A stretch of DNA of 32,841 bases, from assembly GCA_934691725.1 (NCBI GenBank), contig CAKUTF010000033.1, forward strand, positions 1 through 32,841. The letters are read 5' to 3'. The notes under the pieces were generated by a model. The model ran no database searches, was not told the origin of the DNA, and saw only the letters and a program-made list of their open reading frames with translations. Position 1 is the stretch's first letter; every line of letters starts with the position of its first letter. Shown piece by piece: positions 8,253 through 16,553 of the stretch. The stretch comes from an uncultured Fibrobacter sp. (GTDB lineage Bacteria; Fibrobacterota; Fibrobacteria; Fibrobacterales; Fibrobacteraceae). The translations under genes and the position numbers were made by a program.

Positions 8253-9754
8253 ACAAACGAATCGATTCCGTGATGTTGCAGCAAGCGTTGCTGCGCCGAG
8301 TTCATGCGTTCCTCGATTCTGCGGCGCAGGGAATGCATGACGTTCAGATAGATTTTTTCGCCGCCGAGCTGGTCTTCGACGCCATCGTCAATGCTCGGGT
8401 TGTCATTCACTTCGATGACCATCGGCTTGCCGTCCACTTCCTTCAGATCGACGCCGTAGAGTCCGTTGCCGATGAGGGCCGCGACGCGGAGAGCCGCCTT
8501 GATGATTCCGTGGGGGACATCGTCGAGGGGTACGCAGTCGTAAAGCCCGCAGACCTCGTCCTTGTTCTTGGAATTCCAGTTGTAGATTTGCCAATGGTCC
8601 TTTGCCATGTAGTAGCGGCACGCGTAGAACGGGCGCCCGTCCAGGATGCCGATTCTCCAGTCGAACTTCGTCGGGGTAAATTCCTGCGCGATGATGAGAT
8701 CGCTCCCTTCGAACATCTTGTCGAGCTGGGTCTGCAATTCCTCTTCGTTCTTGACTTTCACCACTCCCATGGAAAAGCTCGAATCCGGAGCCTTGAGAAT
8801 CATCGGGAAGCCGATAGCCTTGGAAAGCTCGTGGCGGTTTTCGGAATGGGCGATAATCGTATGCGGAGCAGGGATTTTGCCGACGGTCATCAGCTCCTGC
8901 AGATAGACCTTGTTCGAGCAGCGGAGAATGCTGTCCGGATCGTCGATGACGGCGATGCCTTCGGACTGGGCGCGTCTCGCGAACGCATACGTGTGATGGT
9001 TCACGTTTGTCGTTTCCCGGATGAAAAGCGCATCGAATTCCCCGACTCGGTGATAATCCTTTTTCGTAATCAGTTCGACGCGGAAACCCGTCTTTTCCGC
9101 AGCCGCGATAAACTTCTGGATGGCCTTGGCGTTCGACGGCGGTTCCTTTTCGTCGGGATTGACCAAAATGGCGAGGTCGTAGAGATATTCGTCCGGGTGC
9201 GCCGACGTGAAACGGCTCTTGTCAAAATACTCCTTCGCAAACTGGTCGACCATTTCCAGGTGGGATTCGGGAATCTCGTTCACGCAGATGGGGCCGATGC
9301 TCTGGATGAGCCACTTCTTCTTGAAGACAAAATGTGCCCGGAGCAATGGCGCCTGGAAAAGGCGGTAAAGTTCCTCGGACAGTTCGAGATATTGCAGGCT
9401 CACGTTCTGCCCGAAGTAAATCGACAGCGTAAACTCGGTGCCGGTAAGCTTTCTCAGGCTCTTCTGGATGAGATCGTCTATCTCGTCCGAAATGTTCTTG
9501 ACAACCGCCGGCGCCTTGAAGTCCCGAATGCTCTTGACGTTCGGAATTACCTTATGACCGCGCGCCTCCGCAAGGAGCGAGACATAATAGCCTTTGCTCT
9601 GGTAGCTGTAATCCTTGCAGAGATTGAAAACGCGCACGTTGCGCATCATGGTGTAATCGGTTTTCGTCAGGTAGTCCTTTGCCGAGACGATATCGACTTC
9701 CGGGACATGGAACTTCCAGTTCTTCGGGTTGTTTACAACAATGATCTTTTTCAT
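8249..9754 (-). CDS. RimK-like ATP-grasp ligase with RLAN N-terminal domain
   Basis: A 501-residue protein. Residues 1 to about 200 match the RimK-like ATP-grasp N-terminal (RLAN) domain: 'VVNNPKNWKF', 'RVFNLCKDYSYQSKGYYVSLLAEARGHKV'. From about 270 onward there is an ATP-grasp domain: 'DDPDSILRCSNKVYLQELM', the nucleotide-binding 'MILKAPDSSFSMGVVKV', and the metal-binding 'VIEVNDNPSIDDGVED'. RimK-type enzymes add glutamate or similar amino acids to a carboxyl group using ATP. It is the second gene in the coupled set, overlapping both neighbours by 4 bp. Families with this domain pair were described by comparative genomics as parts of amidoligase clusters; the product of this one is not known to me. 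Confidence 0.88.
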   Translation of the reverse strand: MKKIIVVNNPKNWKFHVPEVDIVSAKDYLTKTDYTMMRNVRVFNLCKDYSYQSKGYYVSLLAEARGHKVIPNVKSIRDFKAPAVVKNISDEIDDLIQKSLRKLTGTEFTLSIYFGQNVSLQYLELSEELYRLFQAPLLRAHFVFKKKWLIQSIGPICVNEIPESHLEMVDQFAKEYFDKSRFTSAHPDEYLYDLAILVNPDEKEPPSNAKAIQKFIAAAEKTGFRVELITKKDYHRVGEFDALFIRETTNVNHHTYAFARRAQSEGIAVIDDPDSILRCSNKVYLQELMTVGKIPAPHTIIAHSENRHELSKAIGFPMILKAPDSSFSMGVVKVKNEEELQTQLDKMFEGSDLIIAQEFTPTKFDWRIGILDGRPFYACRYYMAKDHWQIYNWNSKNKDEVCGLYDCVPLDDVPHGIIKAALRVAALIGNGLYGVDLKEVDGKPMVIEVNDNPSIDDGVEDQLGGEKIYLNVMHSLRRRIEERMNSAQQRLLQHHGIDSFV

Positions 9755-10452
9755 TTTTTCTTTGGCTGGATGGCGAGAATCAGGCTATCGTAGGTGAGAA
9801 TGCCTAGCAAGATGCTGTGCACCAGACGATTGCGTTCCACTTCGTAATAGTTGTTGTGGGCAATCGGGTTGGTGCTGTCCGGGTCGGCGATGAGAAACTT
9901 CTTCTCGTCGTTTTCGCCATAGACGACGATAAAATGTCCCATCGGGTCGCCGTGAATATCGTCGAAGACGGACATGTTTTCCGAATTCGTATATTCGCGC
10001 TTGCTCTGGTATAGAAATGTAGTAGAAACGCCGGCGATGAGCGGGACGTCCTTTTTGAAGTAGCGGTCGAAAAGCCCGGGCCTAAAGTCCTTGAGGTTGA
10101 TGACGCCGCCCGCTTCGAGAAAGCGGATATACGCCTTGATGGCAAGCCGGAGCTTCGCGCGTTTCTTCGCGGCGTATTCCAGCCGGAGCTTTTCGGCAAG
10201 CTCCCCCATGGAAAGATCGACCCATGTCGGGTCGAAAATCTGCAGGTTTACGGAATGGATTGTCGCATCGAAGCCACGCTTGAGCGCGTCTAGGCCCAAA
10301 AACACACCCAATGTTCCGCCCCCTTCGAGCATTTCGATTTCGCCGATCAGCTTGGGGAGGGAAATTTTATAGCCGTAGTGTTGGTAGATGGCATGGAGAC
10401 TGGTCGGTCCGCATGTCACATCGTCCGGCTGGGGAAGAATTTTGACATTCAT
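9751..10452 (-). CDS. C39-like cysteine peptidase
   Basis: A 233-residue papain-fold peptidase of the C39-like group. A complete triad is visible: Cys14 in 'DDVTCGPTSL', His173 in 'MGHFIVVYG' and Asp190 in 'IADPDS'. No signal peptide or transporter domain is present, so it should act in the cytoplasm, unlike the C39 domains of bacteriocin exporters. It begins 9 bp after the dnaJ stop codon and overlaps the RimK-like gene by 4 bp; the Shine-Dalgarno signal is weak, suggesting coupling to dnaJ. A likely role is cutting or transferring a peptide or amide in the pathway of the neighbouring ligases. Confidence 0.82.
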   Translation of the reverse strand: MNVKILPQPDDVTCGPTSLHAIYQHYGYKISLPKLIGEIEMLEGGGTLGVFLGLDALKRGFDATIHSVNLQIFDPTWVDLSMGELAEKLRLEYAAKKRAKLRLAIKAYIRFLEAGGVINLKDFRPGLFDRYFKKDVPLIAGVSTTFLYQSKREYTNSENMSVFDDIHGDPMGHFIVVYGENDEKKFLIADPDSTNPIAHNNYYEVERNRLVHSILLGILTYDSLILAIQPKKK

Positions 10453-10461
10453 GGATTTTGC

Positions 10462-11598
10462 CTAAGAAAAGAATCCCTTGACTTTTTCAAGCAGGCTGTC
10501 ATCCTTCGCGGTGTCCTTGTCCTTGCGAAGTTCGGCAAGCTGCTTGTAAAGATCCTTTTCCTTCGATGAAAGGTCCGTCGGAATGGAAGCGTTCACCTCG
10601 ACAAAGAGGCTTCCGCGGCTTCTGCCGTTGAGCGGAGGCAGCCCCTGTTCCTTTAAGCGGAACACGGATCCGGGCTTCGTCCCCGCCTGGATCTTGATGG
10701 AAACCTCTCCGCCTTCGAGCGTCGGAATGCGCTGCGTCCCGCCTAAGGCAAGCTTATAGACCGGGATGTCGATCGAACAGTGCAGATCGTCGCCTTCGCG
10801 CGTGTAAAAGTCGTCCTTCTTTTCGGTGATAACGACGAGAAGGTCTCCCGATGCGCCGCCACGCGGTCCCGAATGGCCTTCGCCGCGGAGCGTCAGGTAC
10901 TGGCCTTCCGAAATGCCTACCGGAATCTTGATGGATATGGTTTCCTCTTCGAGATTTCGACCTTCGCCGTGGCAGACGGAGCACGGCTTTCCGATGACTT
11001 CGCCGAGACCGCCACAATCCGGACAGGTCGTTTCGCTGACCATCTGGAAAAACGAACGGGTAACGCGTTGTATGCGTCCCGTACCCTTGCACGTCGGGCA
11101 TGTCTTGACATCCGATCCGCCTTTACCCGCGCATTCCGTACAAGGCGCATAGCGTTTCAGGCGAACCTTCTTGGTCGTTCCCGTGAGAATTTCCTTGTAG
11201 GAAAGGGCAATCCGAATCTGGAGATCCTGGCCGCGCGGAGGACCTTGGCGAGAAGCTCTCGACGATCGCCCGAATCCGCCAAAACCGCCACCAAAAATAT
11301 CGCCGAACTGGCTGAAAATATCTTCAAAATTGTTGAAACCGCCGCTGAAGCCGCCAGCGCCTCCGGCCCCGCCCGGCATCGCATGGCCGAACTGGTCATA
11401 CTGGGCGCGTTTTTTCGGGTCGGAAAGGACTTCATAGGCTTCGACCGCCTCCTTGAACTTTTCCTCCGCTTCCTTGTTCCCGGGATTCTTGTCCGGGTGA
11501 TACTTGATGGCGAGCTTTTTGTAGGCGTGCTTGATGTCGTCCGCGCTAGCGTCCTTTGCAACGCCCAATACTTCGTAGTAATCTCGTTTCTCTGCCAT
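10462..11598 (-). CDS. dnaJ: Chaperone DnaJ
   Basis: A 378-residue type I J-protein, the co-chaperone that stimulates DnaK ATPase and delivers substrates. In order: J domain (about 1-70) with the HPD motif in 'YHPDKNPG'; glycine/phenylalanine-rich linker (about 75-125); zinc-finger region with four CxxCxGxG repeats ('CTECAGKG', 'CPTCKGTG', 'CPDCGGLG', 'CSVCHGEG'); C-terminal substrate-binding domains with 'GDLLVVI'. Length is normal. It lies 95 bp downstream of dnaK on the same strand, with a hairpin followed by a T-rich stretch between them, so it may depend on read-through. Four amidoligase-pathway genes follow with 9 bp or less between them. Confidence 0.98.
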   Translation of the reverse strand: MAEKRDYYEVLGVAKDASADDIKHAYKKLAIKYHPDKNPGNKEAEEKFKEAVEAYEVLSDPKKRAQYDQFGHAMPGGAGGAGGFSGGFNNFEDIFSQFGDIFGGGFGGFGRSSRASRQGPPRGQDLQIRIALSYKEILTGTTKKVRLKRYAPCTECAGKGGSDVKTCPTCKGTGRIQRVTRSFFQMVSETTCPDCGGLGEVIGKPCSVCHGEGRNLEEETISIKIPVGISEGQYLTLRGEGHSGPRGGASGDLLVVITEKKDDFYTREGDDLHCSIDIPVYKLALGGTQRIPTLEGGEVSIKIQAGTKPGSVFRLKEQGLPPLNGRSRGSLFVEVNASIPTDLSSKEKDLYKQLAELRKDKDTAKDDSLLEKVKGFFS

Positions 11599-11629
11599 AA
11601 TCCGTTCCGTATAAAAATGAATGATTCAA

Positions 11630-11668
11630 ATATAAAAGGATTTCCCTTCCTCGCGAAAGGAAAATCCT
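11630..11668 (-). terminator. Hairpin between dnaK and dnaJ (terminator or attenuator)
   Basis: On the minus strand AGGATTT (11668-11662) pairs with AAATCCT (11643-11637) enclosing a further weak stem, and is followed by TTTTATATTT. It lies just after dnaK and would limit read-through into dnaJ and the genes behind it. Confidence 0.55.
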
Positions 11669-11693
11669 CGGTATTTTTAATCTGCAAGAAGCA

Positions 11694-13613
11694 TTATTTC
11701 TTCTTGTCGTCGTCGACAACCGTGTAGTCGGCGTCAATCGGACCGTCGTCCTTGCCGTTTCCCTTCGGGGCTTCGCTGGCATGCGGAGCGGAAGACGCTT
11801 CCGCGGAAGGTCCGCCCTGGGCGGCACCGGCCATCGAGGAAATCATGCTCTGCAGCTTGTTCACCGCGGCATCGATTTCATCCTTCGAACCGTTTTCCTT
11901 CTTGTCCTTGATTTCCTGGATAGCGGCCTCGAGCTGGCTCTTGGTGTCCGCCGGAATCTTGTCGCCGACTTCCTTCAGTTGCTTTTCGGCCTGATAGACA
12001 GTCTGTTCGGCGCGGTTCTTCGCATCCTCGCGTTCGCGGTCCGCCTTGTCCTTTTCAGCGTTCGCCTCGGCATCCTTCTTCATGCGCTCGATGTCCGCTT
12101 CGGAAAGGCCGCTCGAAGTCGTAATCTTGATAGACTGTTCCTTGCCGGTTTCCTTGTCCTTTGCGCTGACGTGGACGATGCCGTTCGCGTCGATGTCGAA
12201 AGTAACTTCGATCTGGGGCACTCCACGCGGCTTCGGGCTGATGCCGGTGAGGTCAAAATGTCCAAGCGTGCGGTTGTCGCGGGCGTATGTGCGTTCGCCC
12301 TGCAGAACGTGAATCGTCACGGCGGACTGGTTATCTTCGGCAGTGCTGAACACCTGGCTCTTCTTGGTCGGAATGGTCGTGTTGCGGTCGATGAGCTTCG
12401 TCATCACGCCGCCGAGCGTTTCGATACCCAAGGAAAGCGGGGTCACGTCGAGCAGAAGGACATCCTTCACGGAAGAATCTCCCGAAAGGACCGCTCCCTG
12501 GACAGCCGCACCGATTGCGACGACTTCGTCCGGGTTTACGCCCTTGTTCGGTTCCTTGCCGAAAAATTCCTTGACCTTCGCCTGGACCGCCGGAATACGG
12601 GTCGATCCGCCGACGAGAATCACCTCGTCAATGTCGGAAAGGCTCAGTCCCGAATCCTGCAGGCACTTTTTGCACGGTCCGACAGTACGCTCCACCAGGT
12701 GAGCGGTGATCTGGTCGAACTTAGCGCGCGTAAGCGTCAGGTCCAAATGTTTCGGGCCCGTGGCGTCCGCCGTGATGAACGGCAGGTTGATGTTCGTCGA
12801 AGTAGTCGCGGAAAGATCGATTTTCGCCTTTTCCGCAGCATCTTTCAACCGCTGCAAGGCCATCTTGTCGCTTTTCAGGTCAATGCCCGGATTCGTCTTC
12901 TTGAATTCGTCGTTGATCCAGTCGATGATGACTTCGTCGAAATTGTCTCCGCCGAGCATCGTATCGCCGTTAGTCGCCTTGACGGTGAACATGCCATCGT
13001 CGATTTCAAGGATGGAAATATCGAAAGTTCCACCGCCGAGGTCATAGACAGCGACCTTTTCGCTCTTTTTCGAATCGAGACCGTAGGCGAGCGCCGCAGC
13101 GGTCGGTTCGTTCACGATACGGAGAACGTCAAGTCCCGCAATCTTTCCCGCATCCTTTGTCGCCTGGCGCTGAGAATCGCTGAAGTAGGCGGGCACGGTT
13201 ATCACGGCCTGCGTAACAGGCTGTCCCAGATAGTCTTCAGCAGTTTTCTTCATCGCCTGCAGGACCATCGCCGAAATCTCGGGAGGCGCAAATTCCTTGT
13301 CTCCGACCTTTACGCGAAGCAGGTCGTTGCCCGAGCCGACAATCTTGTATGGCATATGTTTTTCCGCATCGCTGCATTCCCCGGCGCGACGCCCCATAAA
13401 CCGCTTGATGGAATAGATCGTGTTTTCCGGATTGGTAATCGCCTGGCGCTTCGCGACATGACCGACCAGACGTTCGCCGTTCTTGCCGAAAGCGACGATG
13501 GACGGAGTCGTACGGAAACCTTCCGCGTTGGCGATGACGACAGGCTTGCCACCTTCCATGACGGCGACGCAGCTGTTTGTCGTCCCCAAATCAATACCGA
13601 TAATCTTACTCAT
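11694..13613 (-). CDS. dnaK: Chaperone DnaK (Hsp70)
   Basis: A 639-residue Hsp70. The N-terminal ATPase begins 'IIGIDLGTTNSCVAVMEG' (phosphate 1 loop); 'VAVYDLGGGTFDISILEI' is the second phosphate loop, and 'VILVGGSTRIPAVQ' the third. 'DVTPLSLGIETLGGVMT' marks the start of the substrate-binding domain, followed by a lysine/glutamate-rich helical lid; the tail ends in 'DADYTVVDDDKKK', resembling the EEVD-like acidic ends of bacterial DnaK. The start ATG at 13613 is preceded by AAGGAGA. A sigma-54 promoter lies about 36-53 bp before it. grpE lies 105 bp upstream on the same strand. Confidence 0.99.
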   Translation of the reverse strand: MSKIIGIDLGTTNSCVAVMEGGKPVVIANAEGFRTTPSIVAFGKNGERLVGHVAKRQAITNPENTIYSIKRFMGRRAGECSDAEKHMPYKIVGSGNDLLRVKVGDKEFAPPEISAMVLQAMKKTAEDYLGQPVTQAVITVPAYFSDSQRQATKDAGKIAGLDVLRIVNEPTAAALAYGLDSKKSEKVAVYDLGGGTFDISILEIDDGMFTVKATNGDTMLGGDNFDEVIIDWINDEFKKTNPGIDLKSDKMALQRLKDAAEKAKIDLSATTSTNINLPFITADATGPKHLDLTLTRAKFDQITAHLVERTVGPCKKCLQDSGLSLSDIDEVILVGGSTRIPAVQAKVKEFFGKEPNKGVNPDEVVAIGAAVQGAVLSGDSSVKDVLLLDVTPLSLGIETLGGVMTKLIDRNTTIPTKKSQVFSTAEDNQSAVTIHVLQGERTYARDNRTLGHFDLTGISPKPRGVPQIEVTFDIDANGIVHVSAKDKETGKEQSIKITTSSGLSEADIERMKKDAEANAEKDKADREREDAKNRAEQTVYQAEKQLKEVGDKIPADTKSQLEAAIQEIKDKKENGSKDEIDAAVNKLQSMISSMAGAAQGGPSAEASSAPHASEAPKGNGKDDGPIDADYTVVDDDKKK

Positions 13614-13648
13614 AGATGAATCTCCTTAATTTTTTTTCGCACTTGAAT

Positions 13649-13666
13649 TAGCAAAATGCGTGCCAA
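13649..13666 (-). promoter_or_regulatory. Sigma-54 promoter of dnaK
   Basis: The minus strand reads TTGGCACGCATTTTGCTA: TGGCAC, a 5-bp spacer and TTGC, a near-perfect match to the sigma-54 consensus TGGCACG-N4-TTGC. The predicted start of transcription is near 13639, about 26 bp before the dnaK ATG. Confidence 0.85.
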
Positions 13667-13714
13667 TATTTGAAGTGCCTTAAATTTGTTGTTTTGACGG
13701 TTCCTTTCGGGAAA

Positions 13715-13731
13715 CGTTTCATTTTGAAGCG
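13715..13731 (-). promoter_or_regulatory. Candidate enhancer palindrome upstream of dnaK
   Basis: CGTTT, seven bases CATTTTG, then AAGCG. It has the same architecture as the palindromes upstream of grpE and groES, with one arm mismatch. Its centre is about 84 bp upstream of the predicted sigma-54 start, and it overlaps the last codons of grpE. Confidence 0.55.
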
Positions 13732-14351
13732 GCACCGGAAGAGACAATGACCTTCGCCGTCTTCAAAAGCTTGTTCTTGAGCTTGTAGCCTTTCTGGAAG
13801 ACCTGAATCACGTGGGATTCGGGAATCTTGTCCGAGGCTTGGCGCATGAGGGCTTCATGGTAGTTCGGGTCAAAAGGTTTCCCGACCGGATCGAGCTGTT
13901 CTAGGCCCGCATCCTTCAAAATCTTCGCGAACTGGTCGTGAATCATCTGGATGCCCTTGGCGAAAGCGTCGTAGTCTTTTTGCTTGTTGTTGTCCGGATG
14001 GGCGGCGCGCTCAAAATTGTCGAGGACTTCCGAAAGCTTTTCGAGAAGCTTGGCATTTGCCGTATCGATTAAATCCAGCTGCTCCTTGGCGGTCCGACGG
14101 CGAAAATTGTCGAATTCCGCCATCAGGCGAACATAGCGATCCCTGCTTTCGGCAACTTGCGCCTTGAGCGTTTCGATTTCCGCTTTGGCCTTGTCGAGTT
14201 CGGAGGCTTCGCCGTGCCCTGCGCTTTCTTTTTTCGCCTCGGCTTTTTCGGCATTTTGATCGGCGGATTTTTCGTTTGCGGAATTCATCGCGTCTTCCGC
14301 TTTCTTGACGATATCGTCGTTTTCGGGGATATTCTGGTTTTCTTCGGACAT
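13719..14351 (-). CDS. grpE: Nucleotide exchange factor GrpE
   Basis: A 210-residue GrpE, the nucleotide exchange factor of DnaK. About the first 60 residues are charged and low in complexity; residues of about 65-115 form the long coiled coil, including 'ESRDRYVRLMAEFDNFRRRTAKE', the family's best-known stretch; the C-terminal beta domain holds 'GKPFDPNYHEALM' and 'VIQVFQKGYKLKNKLLKTAKVIVS'. ATG 14351 follows AAGGT. It precedes dnaK by 105 bp on the same strand with no clear terminator between, so dnaK may be read both from this unit and from its own promoter. Confidence 0.97.
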   Translation of the reverse strand: MSEENQNIPENDDIVKKAEDAMNSANEKSADQNAEKAEAKKESAGHGEASELDKAKAEIETLKAQVAESRDRYVRLMAEFDNFRRRTAKEQLDLIDTANAKLLEKLSEVLDNFERAAHPDNNKQKDYDAFAKGIQMIHDQFAKILKDAGLEQLDPVGKPFDPNYHEALMRQASDKIPESHVIQVFQKGYKLKNKLLKTAKVIVSSGAASK

Positions 14352-14387
14352 GAGTTACCTTCAATCATTTAAACTTTGAAATTTTAA

Positions 14388-14405
14388 TAGCAAAATGTGT
14401 GCCAT
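14388..14405 (-). promoter_or_regulatory. Sigma-54 promoter of grpE
   Basis: The minus strand reads TGGCAC, the 5-bp spacer ACATT, then TTGC followed by TA. This keeps the invariant GG (-24) and GC (-12) at exact spacing. The predicted transcription start is near 14378, about 27 bp before the grpE ATG. Confidence 0.82.
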
Positions 14406-14444
14406 TTGTACTTTGACGGAAAAGCCCGCGAGTGGCTGAAAATT

Positions 14445-14463
14445 CCGTTTAATTTTGAAACGG
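14445..14463 (-). promoter_or_regulatory. Candidate enhancer palindrome upstream of grpE
   Basis: CCGTTT and AAACGG are 6-bp perfect arms around seven bases (AATTTTG). The centre is about 76 bp upstream of the predicted sigma-54 start. It lies between the groEL terminator and the grpE promoter and has the same spacing as the sites near groES and dnaK. Confidence 0.6.
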
Positions 14464-14471
14464 TTCGTTTT

Positions 14472-14506
14472 AAAAACAGCACAGCGCCGCGATTGCGGCG
14501 CTGTGC
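14472..14506 (-). terminator. Strong terminator after groEL
   Basis: A perfect 12-bp stem, GCACAGCGCCGC and GCGGCGCTGTGC, with a 4-base loop is followed on the minus strand by TGTTTTTA. It ends the groES-groEL transcript before the grpE control region. Confidence 0.93.
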
Positions 14507-14529
14507 CTGTCCAACGGAATCTGGAACGA

Positions 14530-16161
14530 TTACATCATTCCGCCCATTCCGCCGCCCATGCCCTGCGGCATCGGAGCGGGCTTGTCTTCCTTCTTTTCAG
14601 CGATAACGCAGTCCGTCGAGAGAAGCATCGACGCAATGGAAGAGGCGTTCTTCAAAGCGGTCTTGGTCACCTTCGCCGGATCGATAACGCCAGCCTTGAT
14701 GAGGTCTTCGTAGGAGTCCGTCTTGGCGTTGTAGCCGAAGCCGTCCTTTCCTTCCTTGACCTTGTTCACGATGACGGAATCTTCGAGACCCGCATTCTTC
14801 ACAATCTGGCGAAGCGGTTCTTCGATCGCGCGACGGATGATCTTTGCCCCCGTCTGTTCATCGGCGTTGTCGAACTTGAGTTCGTCAATCGCGCTTGCCG
14901 CACGGATGAGCGCCACTCCACCGCCCGGAACGATGCCTTCTTCGACAGCGGCACGGGTTGCATGCATCGCATCATCGACGCGATCCTTCTTTTCCTTCAT
15001 TTCGACTTCGGTTGCGGCTCCGACCTTGATCACGGCAACACCCCCGGCAAGCTTCGCCAAACGTTCCTGGAGCTTTTCACGGTCGTAATCGCTGGTCGTC
15101 GTCTCGATCTGCTTCTTAATCTGACCGACACGGGCCTTGATCGCGGCAGCATCGCCTGCGCCTTCGACAATCGTCGTGTTGTCCTTGGTGATGGTGACGG
15201 ACTTGGCGCGTCCGAGAACCGTAATCGGAGCGTCTTCGAGCTTTGCACCCGTCTCTTCCGAGACGAGCTGTCCACCGGTCAGGATGGCGATATCCTGGAG
15301 CATCGCCTTGCGACGGTCACCGAATCCCGGAGCCTTGACTGCGGCGACTTTCAGCGTTCCGCGGATCTTGTTTACGACGAGCGTAGCGAGAGCCTCTCCA
15401 TCGACATCTTCGGCAACGATGAGGAGCGCCTTGCCCTGCTTCGCGACCTGTTCGAGAATCGGAAGCAGGTCCTTCATGGAACTAATCTTCTTGTCGTAGA
15501 GCAGGATGAACGGATCTTCGAGGTTTACTTCCATCGTTTCCGTGTTGGTCGCGAAATACGGGGAAAGGTAGCCGCGGTCAAACTGCATTCCTTCGACGAC
15601 ATCGAGAGTCGTTTCGGCTGTCTTCGATTCTTCGAGAGTGATGACACCGTCCTTTCCGACCTTTTCCATCGCACCGGCGAGAAGTTCACCGATTTCGGCA
15701 TCGTTGTTTGCGGAAATCGTCGCGACCTGCGCAATGTGCTCCTTGCCGTTGACCTTGACGGCCATCTTCGAAAGCTTTTCGATGACGGCGTTTACCGCAC
15801 GGTCCATGCCGCGCTTGATGTCCATCGGGTTTGCGCCCGCTGCGACGTTCTTGAGTCCTTCGCGGGTAATCGCCTGAGCGAGAACCGTCGCGGTCGTTGT
15901 TCCGTCACCGGCGGTGTCGCTCGTCTTGCTTGCGACTTCCTTCGCCATCTGGGCGCCGAGATTTTCGTAAGTGTCTTCGAGTTCGACTTCCTTCGCGACA
16001 GTAACGCCATCCTTTGTAACGTTCGGGGCACCGTAAGATTTGCCGATCATCACGTTACGGCCCTTGGGACCCAAGGTGACCTTTACCGCGTTGGCGAGCT
16101 TATCGACGCCCTTCATCAACGCTTCACGGGCGGCCACGTCAAATTTCAGTTGTTTTGCCAT
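14530..16161 (-). CDS. groEL: Chaperonin GroEL (Hsp60)
   Basis: A 543-residue group I chaperonin subunit, which forms the 14-mer cage for protein folding. Visible landmarks are 'VTLGPKGRNVMI' and 'VTKDGVTVAKE' near the N-terminus, 'SDTAGDGTTTATVLAQ' (ATP site) near residues 83-98, 'EGMQFDRGYLSPYF' in the apical domain, 'APGFGDRRKAMLQD', and the C-terminal Gly/Met tail 'GMGGGMGGMM'. The signature 'AAVEEGIVPGGGVAL' is also present. Length is normal. It is the second gene of the groES-groEL operon, 42 bp after groES, and is followed by a strong terminator. Confidence 0.99.
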   Translation of the reverse strand: MAKQLKFDVAAREALMKGVDKLANAVKVTLGPKGRNVMIGKSYGAPNVTKDGVTVAKEVELEDTYENLGAQMAKEVASKTSDTAGDGTTTATVLAQAITREGLKNVAAGANPMDIKRGMDRAVNAVIEKLSKMAVKVNGKEHIAQVATISANNDAEIGELLAGAMEKVGKDGVITLEESKTAETTLDVVEGMQFDRGYLSPYFATNTETMEVNLEDPFILLYDKKISSMKDLLPILEQVAKQGKALLIVAEDVDGEALATLVVNKIRGTLKVAAVKAPGFGDRRKAMLQDIAILTGGQLVSEETGAKLEDAPITVLGRAKSVTITKDNTTIVEGAGDAAAIKARVGQIKKQIETTTSDYDREKLQERLAKLAGGVAVIKVGAATEVEMKEKKDRVDDAMHATRAAVEEGIVPGGGVALIRAASAIDELKFDNADEQTGAKIIRRAIEEPLRQIVKNAGLEDSVIVNKVKEGKDGFGYNAKTDSYEDLIKAGVIDPAKVTKTALKNASSIASMLLSTDCVIAEKKEDKPAPMPQGMGGGMGGMM

Positions 16162-16184
16162 TTTTAATTCTCCTAGTCAATAAA

Positions 16185-16205
16185 TTCTGATTTCTGTTGC
16201 CTGTT
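16185..16205. repeat. Three-unit heptad mini-array between groES and groEL
   Basis: The + strand holds three 7-bp words in phase, TTCTGAT, TTCTGTT and GCCTGTT, nearly the same as a stretch of repeat block 2 around 22736-22754. The last unit runs into the groES stop codon. Confidence 0.5.
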
Positions 16206-16485
16206 AGAGGATTGCGAAGATATCGCTTTCGCGGACGATCAGATAGTCCTTGCCTTCGACCGCAACTTCGGTTCCGCTGTACTTGCCGTAGAGGACCTTG
16301 TCGCCGACTTTCACATCCATCGCGACCGTCTTGCCGCATTCGTCCTTCTTGCCGGGACCGACAGCAATGACCGTTCCCTGCATCGGCTTTTCCTTTGCGT
16401 TGTCGGGAATGTAGAGACCGCTTTCGGTTTTCGCTTCTGCCGGAGCGGGTTCGATTAAAACTCTGTCTGCAAGTGGCTTGATCAT
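16204..16485 (-). CDS. groES: Co-chaperonin GroES (Hsp10)
   Basis: A 93-residue co-chaperonin that caps GroEL. ATG 16485 is chosen because it gives the family N-terminus 'IKPLADRVLIEP'; a longer frame would start inside the sigma-54 promoter. The mobile-loop region is 'EAKTESGLYIPDNAKEKPMQGTV', followed by 'VGPGK', 'VKVGDKVLYGKYSGTEV' and 'YLIVRESDIFAIL', all standard. A GAGGT Shine-Dalgarno stands 11 bases before the start. The promoter is of sigma-54 type with a perfect palindrome further upstream. Confidence 0.98.
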   Translation of the reverse strand: MIKPLADRVLIEPAPAEAKTESGLYIPDNAKEKPMQGTVIAVGPGKKDECGKTVAMDVKVGDKVLYGKYSGTEVAVEGKDYLIVRESDIFAIL

Positions 16486-16553
16486 AATGATGTTTACCTC
16501 GTTTGTTGAAAATTTCGCCGCCTTGTACGGCTTTTTTGTTCGCCCTTTGCTAT

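Noticed and set aside
11781..13619. A long open frame on the strand opposite dnaK, and similar ones opposite groEL (14455-16167) and the RimK-like gene (8243-9793)
   Set aside because: They mirror strongly conserved genes, have no recognisable domains and reflect codon bias that avoids stops on the opposite strand.
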